Source: Haloferax denitrificans ATCC 35960
Lineage (GTDB): Archaea; Halobacteriota; Halobacteria; Halobacteriales; Haloferacaceae
DNA: 64,000 nt
Direction of reading: 5' to 3'
NCBI RefSeq assembly: GCF_000337795.1
Contig: NZ_AOLP01000017.1
Location: 124,001-188,000 of the forward strand
Positions 58,175-64,000 of the stretch are shown piece after piece. Under the pieces are notes generated by a model that made no database searches, was not told the origin of the DNA, and worked only from the letters and a program-made list of their open reading frames with translations. Every line of letters begins with the position of its first letter. Within the stretch, counting starts at the first letter, position 1. The translations under genes and the position numbers were made by a program.

Positions 58175-59230
58175 GTGAACGTCTCTCGTCTCGTTAGCGC
58201 GGGGTCGCTCAGTCTCACCGGGGTGGCCCTGTTCGTCATCGTCTCGAACAGCGTCGCCTCGGTCGCATCCGACCTCGCGGGACTCGTCGCCGCGGCCTTC
58301 GGCCTCGTCATCTCGGTGCTCTTCGTCGCCATCGGTCCCGCAGTCTACCGAAGCGACCTCAAGACCGCCCACGCCGCCCGCGTCGCCGGCTGGAACCTCC
58401 TCGGCGTCGTCGTCACCGTGTTCGTGCTCGCGCTCATCGGGAGCTACCAGCGGGCCGCGGGCGGAGCGGTCAGCGAGCCGCTTTTCAGCGCCGCCATCGT
58501 CGTCGGCGTGAGCGCCGTCGCGCACGTCCTCATCGGTATCAACGACGTGCGCCGGATTCGGACCCGCGAGCTGTCCGAGCAGTACAAACGCTCCGCGGTC
58601 ATCAACCGACTCGTCCGCCACAACCTCCGGCACACCGCGCAGTTGCTCCTCGGCTGGGGCGACCGACTCGCCACCGACGGCGGCGACGAAGAGACCGTCC
58701 GCATCGGCGAGCGACTGAAAGCGACCGGCGACGACCTCGGCACGATGAGCGACCAGGTCAAGACCGTCACCCAACTCGTCGACAGCGACCACGGGGGCGA
58801 GACGGTCGACCTGCGCGCGCTCCTCGACTCGCTCGTCGACGACCGCTCGGCGGCCAACCCCGAGGCGACCATCACCGTCAGCGGCGACGGTCCGGCGACG
58901 GTCGTCGGCGGGAAGAAGCTGAAAATCGCGTTCCGCGAAATCGTCGACAACGCGCTCGAACACGCCGGGAGCGCGCCGACGGTCGAAATCGAGTACGAAC
59001 GCGTCGGCGGCGAGGTGGTCGTGCGAATCGTGGACGACGGCCCGGGCATCCCCGACCACCAGCGCGAACTCATCGAGCAGAACGTCGAAGAGAGCGACCT
59101 CAGCCACGGTAACGGACTGGGCCTCTGGCTCTCGAAGTGGATTGTGGAGGCCTACGGCGGCGAACTCCGCCTCCCCCCGACCGACGACGGCGAGGGCGCA
59201 GTCGTCGAGTTCCACCTCGACGCGGCCTGA
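58175..59230 (+). CDS. Membrane sensor histidine kinase
   Basis: 351 aa, GTG start. Four N-terminal membrane helices (about residues 7-30, 36-53, 70-88, 102-120), a coiled linker, then the haloarchaeal H-box VIRHNLRH-type sequence (INRLVRHNLRHTAQLLLGW) and the HATPase domain with N box REIVDNALEHA, G1 VDDGPGI and G2 GNGLGLWLSKWIVEAYGG. No response regulator is adjacent, so it is an orphan kinase. Confidence 0.9.
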   Translation: MNVSRLVSAGSLSLTGVALFVIVSNSVASVASDLAGLVAAAFGLVISVLFVAIGPAVYRSDLKTAHAARVAGWNLLGVVVTVFVLALIGSYQRAAGGAVSEPLFSAAIVVGVSAVAHVLIGINDVRRIRTRELSEQYKRSAVINRLVRHNLRHTAQLLLGWGDRLATDGGDEETVRIGERLKATGDDLGTMSDQVKTVTQLVDSDHGGETVDLRALLDSLVDDRSAANPEATITVSGDGPATVVGGKKLKIAFREIVDNALEHAGSAPTVEIEYERVGGEVVVRIVDDGPGIPDHQRELIEQNVEESDLSHGNGLGLWLSKWIVEAYGGELRLPPTDDGEGAVVEFHLDAA

Positions 59231-59419
59231 GTCCACTCGAAGACGGCTGACACGTGAGTTATCTGCTCGATTTTACTGCTTGAATCAGCCGCTCGGTAGC
59301 GCGTGCGAGTCTCTCGCTTCCCAGATGTCAGGGGATGGCGGGGTGGAACATCGTAGCCGATAACCACATTTCGACGTCTTCACTCGTCTCTGTCGAGGAC
59401 CGGGTCCATCGCTTCGAAC

Positions 59420-61063
59420 TCATGTTGTCGCCGAGTTCTGCTTTAACTGCTGGTCGAAGTCGTCGTACTCGCCACTCGTATCTTCCCACACTTCCTCAAT
59501 TAAGGAGTCATCTTCGACAACAGCGTACTGTGGGTTTTCGGTTGTACCATAGATGATGTGGTTTTCGTCTTGTTTTCTAACCAGTTTTACAAGTGCTTTT
59601 GACTGATTGTATAATGTCTCGAACTCCGTATTGTTCTGATTGAAGTTTCTAAGCTCCCCTGTGAGATCAACCACATATTCTGTTGTTGGAGCAACTGTAT
59701 CAGAAGCTCCTGGTACTGGATTCTCTTCTGCGTGGAGGGAGTTAGACATTCCTCCAAATGCGCTTACGGCGCTCCTCTTCTTATTTTCGAATCCTAATGG
59801 AGATGTGTCCTCATCTTTCTCCCACCCGAATCGTAGTGGATGCCAATGCTCCTGGTAGCCAAGATTTTCGGGATCTAGATATCCAGACTCCTCAATTAAT
59901 GGATGAAGCTGAATGCCTCCTCCTCTTGAAGTCACTGGAGATGCTACAGTCTCCATGAATCTGAGTTCTTCTGAGCCGTCGGCGTTCTTCCCGTAAATAA
60001 GGCCTGTCCCGTGACCTAAGGTTTCGACGTCCCATGCATGAACTTCTAAACCCGTATTGGTATTTTCTTCAATTGCCTGTTCTAGAGAAGGCGCATACAG
60101 AGCATCTTCTGTAGAGATGGGGCCGCTATCCGTTATTTTTGCGTGCCAGTTGAATAGGTAGGGGTGGACCCAATCCAGTGCTTCTCCTACTGTTTCAGCG
60201 TTTGAGAATTGTTCGTAGTCAAAGTTACCTCCCCTTCTTTCTGCCATGCTTCCGTTTGGATAGATTGCAGAAGGTACTTCATCGCCATTTTTGATTGCTT
60301 CAATGTCGGAGTTCCCAGTATCCCTCCCGATACTATCCACGAAGTTCTTCACATCAGTAGTTCGGACTTCTGCCAAGCTAGTATAGTCGTTGTCGTGTCT
60401 CCATTCGTAGGCGACGAGGTCGATTCCGAATTTGTCGAAGGACAGTTGTTCGTGACTGTGGTACGTCTCGAATACTAAGTCTGAAGTAGTGAATCCACCA
60501 CGGTCCTCAAGATAGTTCTCCTGAATCGAGTGCTGACTGATTTGAGTTCTCAGCTCCTCGTTTCGTTCTGGGACGATATCGAGTTTATACGCGCTCGGTA
60601 TCGACTTGGAAACCGAGGCCGTAGCCTGTGCCTGTTGTTCACCCCGGGTAGCCGTGGCAGTGAACGTCTGCTCACCGGGAGTCAATTGCCCTGGCTCGAC
60701 CGTTACGGTATCGTCAGTCCACGCCTCGGACTCGCGGGTCAGTTTCACCCGGTCGTTGGCGAGTGTTACTTGGTCCGGTTGACCGGAAGCTTCGACCGAT
60801 AATTGCGCCTGGAACGCCGTGATGTCGTGGCCCTCCCAGATTGGCGGGAGCCGTGATGGCTGGGCCGTTGTGGAGAGTTCAACGACGACGGCTGAAGCGT
60901 TCGCTTCTGACGCGGTGGCATCGGATGCAGGCGGCTCGTTGCTATCCGAGGAGTCGTCCGTCGACCCCCTGAGGCTACTACAGCCGGCCACGCCAGTTGT
61001 CAGACCGACTCCCAGCACATGGAGGACGTGTCGCCGCCCCACCCTCTCCGGTCGCGTAGTCAT
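59420..61063 (-). CDS. Orphan exported lipoprotein, low GC
   Basis: 547 aa from the ATG at 61061-61063. Tat-like start (GRRHVLHVLGVGLTTGVAG) with lipobox GVAGC, then a Ser/Asp/Glu-rich linker typical of haloarchaeal lipoproteins. Residues ~60-160 look Ig-like (TVTVEPGQLTPGEQTFTATA). The remainder has no known family; HSHEQL, WHAKIT and EHWHPLRFGWEKD show clustered His/Trp. GC falls well below its neighbours over about 59.4-60.6 kb, so at least that part was acquired by transfer. Function unknown. Confidence 0.7.
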   Translation of the reverse strand: MTTRPERVGRRHVLHVLGVGLTTGVAGCSSLRGSTDDSSDSNEPPASDATASEANASAVVVELSTTAQPSRLPPIWEGHDITAFQAQLSVEASGQPDQVTLANDRVKLTRESEAWTDDTVTVEPGQLTPGEQTFTATATRGEQQAQATASVSKSIPSAYKLDIVPERNEELRTQISQHSIQENYLEDRGGFTTSDLVFETYHSHEQLSFDKFGIDLVAYEWRHDNDYTSLAEVRTTDVKNFVDSIGRDTGNSDIEAIKNGDEVPSAIYPNGSMAERRGGNFDYEQFSNAETVGEALDWVHPYLFNWHAKITDSGPISTEDALYAPSLEQAIEENTNTGLEVHAWDVETLGHGTGLIYGKNADGSEELRFMETVASPVTSRGGGIQLHPLIEESGYLDPENLGYQEHWHPLRFGWEKDEDTSPLGFENKKRSAVSAFGGMSNSLHAEENPVPGASDTVAPTTEYVVDLTGELRNFNQNNTEFETLYNQSKALVKLVRKQDENHIIYGTTENPQYAVVEDDSLIEEVWEDTSGEYDDFDQQLKQNSATT

Positions 61064-61374
61064 ATCCGTTCCAACTGTCTCGTTTCGCATAAATGTCGGG
61101 TGAGAGAAAAATGGCCCATTCACGCGTTCCTCTCAACGCCTCCAGTCAGGTCGCTCAATCGGCACCAAAGTTCACACTGGGACTTGCGGACTACATCCTC
61201 GATAGGGAGCGACTCCCTCGTAGCCCTGCCGCGAGACGCCGACTTTCCGAAATCCCCCGCCGAGATTGTTGGTGGGTCGTTACACCCCTCATTTCGTATC
61301 GTCGCATATGATTTATCCCGGGCGAGGTTCGCCGACTCGCGGGCCTTTTACGCCTCGCCGACGGACGAACGTGC

Positions 61375-62286
61375 ATGGTACGGAACGTCGCCGGCGTCAT
61401 GGCCGAACTCGAGCCCGAGGACTTCTACCTCCTCTCGGGCGTCGAGCAGGGCATGCGCTTCAGCGAGTGGGTCAACCGGGAGAAGCTCCCGAAGAACTCG
61501 GGGCTGTCCGCCGAGGAGGTCGACTACCGCATCGACCGCTGTATGACCCGCGAGCTCGTCGAGCGCAAGACCATCCAGTACGAGGGGTACAAGCTCACGG
61601 TCGAGGGGTACGACGCGCTCGCGCTCCGGACGTTCGCCCAGCGAGACACCATCCAGGGGTTCGGCGCGCCCCTCGGCGTCGGCAAGGAAAGCGACGTGTT
61701 CGAGGTGCAGTCGTTCAAGCCGCTCGCGCTGAAGTTCCACCGCGAGGGGTACACCAACTTCCGCGAGGTGCGCCGCGAGCGCGACTACACCTCCGAGAAC
61801 CACCACGTCTCGTGGCTCTACACCGCCCGCAAGGCGGCCGAACGCGAGTACGAGGCGCTCGAAACCCTGTTCCCGCAGGTGTCGGTGCCGCGCCCGGTCG
61901 ACCACAACCGCCACGCGATCATCATGGCGAAACTCGACGGCGTCGAACTCGCCAAGGCGAAGTTGGAATCCGAACAGGTTACGGGCGTCCTCGATTTGAT
62001 TCTCTCCGAGATGGCCGACGCCTACGAGGCCGGCTACGTCCACGCCGACATGTCGGAGTACAACGTCGCGGTCGGCGAGCGCGGCATCACGGTGTTCGAC
62101 TGGCCGCAGGCCGTCCCGACCGACCACGACAACGCCCGGGAACTCCTCGCGCGCGACGCGAAGAACATCGTCGGCTACTTCCGCCGCAAGTACCCCGCCG
62201 AGATGCCCGACGACGTCGATATCGACGCGCTGTCCGACGCCATCGCCGAAAACGAGTTCGAACGCATCGGCGCGTTCGCCGTCTGA
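61375..62286 (+). CDS. rio2: Serine/threonine protein kinase RIO2
   Basis: 303 aa. N-terminal winged helix (residues 10-90: PKNSGLSAEEVDYRIDRCM), ATP-binding loop GVGKESDVFEVQ, catalytic Lys in ALKFHREGYTNFREV, catalytic loop YVHADMSEYNVAV and metal loop VFDWPQAV. RIO2 acts in maturation of the small ribosomal subunit. The start near 61375 is standard for the family. Confidence 0.95.
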   Translation: MVRNVAGVMAELEPEDFYLLSGVEQGMRFSEWVNREKLPKNSGLSAEEVDYRIDRCMTRELVERKTIQYEGYKLTVEGYDALALRTFAQRDTIQGFGAPLGVGKESDVFEVQSFKPLALKFHREGYTNFREVRRERDYTSENHHVSWLYTARKAAEREYEALETLFPQVSVPRPVDHNRHAIIMAKLDGVELAKAKLESEQVTGVLDLILSEMADAYEAGYVHADMSEYNVAVGERGITVFDWPQAVPTDHDNARELLARDAKNIVGYFRRKYPAEMPDDVDIDALSDAIAENEFERIGAFAV

Positions 62287-62506
62287 ACCGCCCACCGACC
62301 CGGAACGCCGCTTTCTGCCGTCGCTAGTGAGGTTTCGAGAGCCGTGGCGGTAGCCGGTTTCCGCGGTGATAAATCAGATAGCGCGATATGAAATGTAGAT
62401 TTCGAGGGAGAACTGCCGTTGATGGTGAGGGCGTCGCTCGGCGGAACGGGTAGCCAACGAAGACAGACCGAGACTGCCGGGAAGGAACCGCGGCCGCGAG
62501 TGCTCG

Positions 62507-63556
62507 TTATTCGGCCGCCGTGAACTCCACCGCGTCGGCCTCGAAGTCCTCGACGAACGCGCCCTGTCCACCGATGCTGTAAGTTCCCTCGTCGGTCTCG
62601 ACGACGAAGGCGTTCTCGACCGGGAAGGAGTTGTTCGCGGGTTCGAGGAGGCCCTGCCGGATGTCCACCACGCGGCCGCGGAGTTCGGTCGGGCCGTCGG
62701 TGTGGACCATTCGGCCGGTGACGGTCACGTCGAGGTCGATGCCCGCGCGCTCGCAGAGCGCCGCCTGCAAGACGGCGTGGCGGAAGTTGTGGTACGTCGC
62801 CGGGAGCGGGTCGGGGTCGGTCGTGTACGCCTCGGCGGCCATCGGCCAGTAGTTCCCGAAGAAGGAGCCGACGATGACCGGCCCGAGGTGGGGCTGTGCG
62901 AAGACGATGGCCTGCGACTCGGAGTTCGACCGGGCGACCATCTCTCCGGGGGAGACGAGTCCCGTCCGCGAGTCGACGGTGAGCATCGTGGGCATGAGTT
63001 CGTGCCAGACGCGGACGAGCGAGGCCACGCCGTCGAGTGCGAGGTCGTCGTGCGGTTCGACGCCGCTGACGACGAGCGAGACGAGCACGCCGCGCTCGCG
63101 GGCCGCCCGGAGTTCGGCTTCCACCTCGTCGAGGACGTCGTAGGGGAGCGACAGCGTGATTTCTGACTCCGCGCGCCCGATGAGTTCGGCGATGCGCTTG
63201 AGCACCGTCACGCGGGACTTGATGACCTCGAAGCGCTCTTCGTCGCGGGCGGTGGCCGTGTAGCGTTCCTCCAGCGCGGGGCGCATCGACTCGACGCTCT
63301 CGGAGAGCGATTCGATGACCTCCATCGGCGGCAGTGGCCGAATCGTGGTCGGCACGACGTGGTCGTTGATCTCCACGAAGCCGCGCGATTCCAGTTCTTT
63401 GCTCACGCTGTAGACGTAGCGCTTGGAAACGCCCGCCGCGTCAGCAATCTGACTCGCCTTCGCCTCCCCGAGTTCGAGCAGGGTCAGATACGTGTCGACG
63501 ACCTTCTCTGAGAGCCCGAACTGCTCCAGGAGGTCGGCGAGTTCCCGGTCGTCCAT
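62507..63556 (-). CDS. TrmB-family transcriptional regulator
   Basis: 349 aa from the ATG at 63554-63556. N-terminal winged helix (LLEQFGLSEKVVDTYLTLLELGEAKASQIA, then VSKRYVYSVSKELESRGFV), a central PLD-like sensing domain and a C-terminal sugar-binding TrmB domain (GRMVHTDGPTELRGRVVDIRQG). It is divergent from a glucoamylase-like gene, so control of maltodextrin or other sugar use is inferred. Confidence 0.9.
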   Translation of the reverse strand: MDDRELADLLEQFGLSEKVVDTYLTLLELGEAKASQIADAAGVSKRYVYSVSKELESRGFVEINDHVVPTTIRPLPPMEVIESLSESVESMRPALEERYTATARDEERFEVIKSRVTVLKRIAELIGRAESEITLSLPYDVLDEVEAELRAARERGVLVSLVVSGVEPHDDLALDGVASLVRVWHELMPTMLTVDSRTGLVSPGEMVARSNSESQAIVFAQPHLGPVIVGSFFGNYWPMAAEAYTTDPDPLPATYHNFRHAVLQAALCERAGIDLDVTVTGRMVHTDGPTELRGRVVDIRQGLLEPANNSFPVENAFVVETDEGTYSIGGQGAFVEDFEADAVEFTAAE

Positions 63557-63805
63557 GGTCGGACTGTCATCGACCACGATACTTAATGGCTCGACTCGGC
63601 GGCGACTCGCGCGCCCGTCAGGAGGTCAGTGTTAGTCGTCTCAGCTCCGCGTTTCACGGGACGACCGACCGTCGTGACTCGCGGGAGACGGGGTGATGCA
63701 TATCCTCACTCGGAGGAGAGACACCCTTACCGTTTCGAAACGGCATGAAAGTTTGAAGGAACATTACACCAAGATTATTACCGGCGGGAGTCCCACGACT
63801 CAGCG

Positions 63806-64000
63806 ATGCAACTACGCGACGCGCTGGCCGACTACAAGCGGCACGCAGACCACCCGACGCGGTTCCCGGGCGAGCGACGGACGACGAGCGGCCTGTTTTC
63901 GGGGCTCGGAAACCGGCTGGTCCACGTCGAGACAGACGGCTCGCTCCGCGACTTCGGCTACCCGCTGTCCGGGCGCTGGGGGGTCGAGCGCTCCCGGTTC
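63806..64000 (+). CDS. Glucoamylase-like (GH15) glycoside hydrolase, start only
   Basis: 65 codons before the window ends. MQLRDALADYKRHADHP, TRFPGERRTTSGLFSGLG and the end YPLSGRWGVERSRF match from memory the N terminus of haloarchaeal GH15 glucoamylase-type enzymes. A TATA-like ATTATTACC at about 63772 is 27-34 nt upstream. The divergent TrmB regulator fits a sugar-polymer role. The catalytic domain is outside the window. Confidence 0.55.
   Translation, partial: MQLRDALADYKRHADHPTRFPGERRTTSGLFSGLGNRLVHVETDGSLRDFGYPLSGRWGVERSRF

Noticed and set aside
1..64000. CRISPR array
   Set aside because: No series of regularly spaced 28-37 nt repeats was seen; the recurring short motifs are promoter hairpins or scattered words.

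Overview
The window is chromosomal DNA of a halophilic archaeon, very probably a Haloferax species. Evidence: high GC in most of the window, acidic protein coding, TATA boxes about 27 nt ahead of many start codons (leaderless transcripts), and haloarchaeal families throughout (CdrL/CdrS/FtsZ2, MinD with its D/A-rich partner, archaeal CobT and CobY, TrmB, RIO2, NcsA). From memory, the order minD2 - cobalamin genes - cdrL - cdrS - ftsZ2 - ncsA matches Haloferax volcanii near HVO_0580-0602. That synteny is recollection, not a database result. || Layout: (1) About 1-21.2 kb looks like an integrated accessory element. It has a tyrosine integrase coupled to a catalytic-domain-less partner, a ComEC-like lipoprotein with a DUF3006 partner, an element-encoded TFB, small zinc proteins, an ArdC-type metallopeptidase and a truncated copy of its start, a TnpB-only insertion sequence, an RPA/OB-fold protein, and two defence-like loci: an ADP-ribosyltransferase / small protein / ADP-ribosylglycohydrolase cassette (6180-8503) and a 1172-aa STAND-like NTPase with TPRs (12352-15870). 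Five genes or gene starts share one promoter/leader hairpin. GC is locally low (5.9-8.6 and 12.2-15.9 kb), and the element ends in a gene-poor tract (19.3-21.2 kb) next to a probable truncated gene. || (2) 21.2-36 kb is core-like sequence with a catabolic-looking cluster: UspA, TctA/TctB/TctC solute uptake, a zinc alcohol dehydrogenase, an RraA/HMG-aldolase-family protein, an IclR regulator, an NAD-dependent epimerase/dehydrogenase, and a 3-dehydroquinate-dehydratase paralogue that has lost the catalytic His but keeps the Schiff-base Lys. A canonical aroD and a homoserine dehydrogenase/ACT-protein pair follow. A 12-bp motif occurs at the IclR promoter and in the epimerase/AroD-like divergent region. 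|| (3) 36-48 kb holds small metabolic genes, MinD with its partner, and an eight-gene minus-strand cobinamide-salvage operon (HAD, CbiB, CobS, CobY, CobT, CobD, CbiZ, CobD-like). cobS and cobY each carry an apparent 1-nt deletion, and the last gene is a CobD paralogue with Asn in place of the PLP lysine. || (4) 48-64 kb has tRNA-Tyr with a nearby 3'-end remnant, the cdrL / cdrS-ftsZ2 division locus with a GTAAGAC palindrome in the leader, ncsA, DNA repair (nfo), lipoate ligase, a histidine kinase, a low-GC orphan lipoprotein, rio2, a TrmB regulator, and the start of a divergent glucoamylase-like gene.
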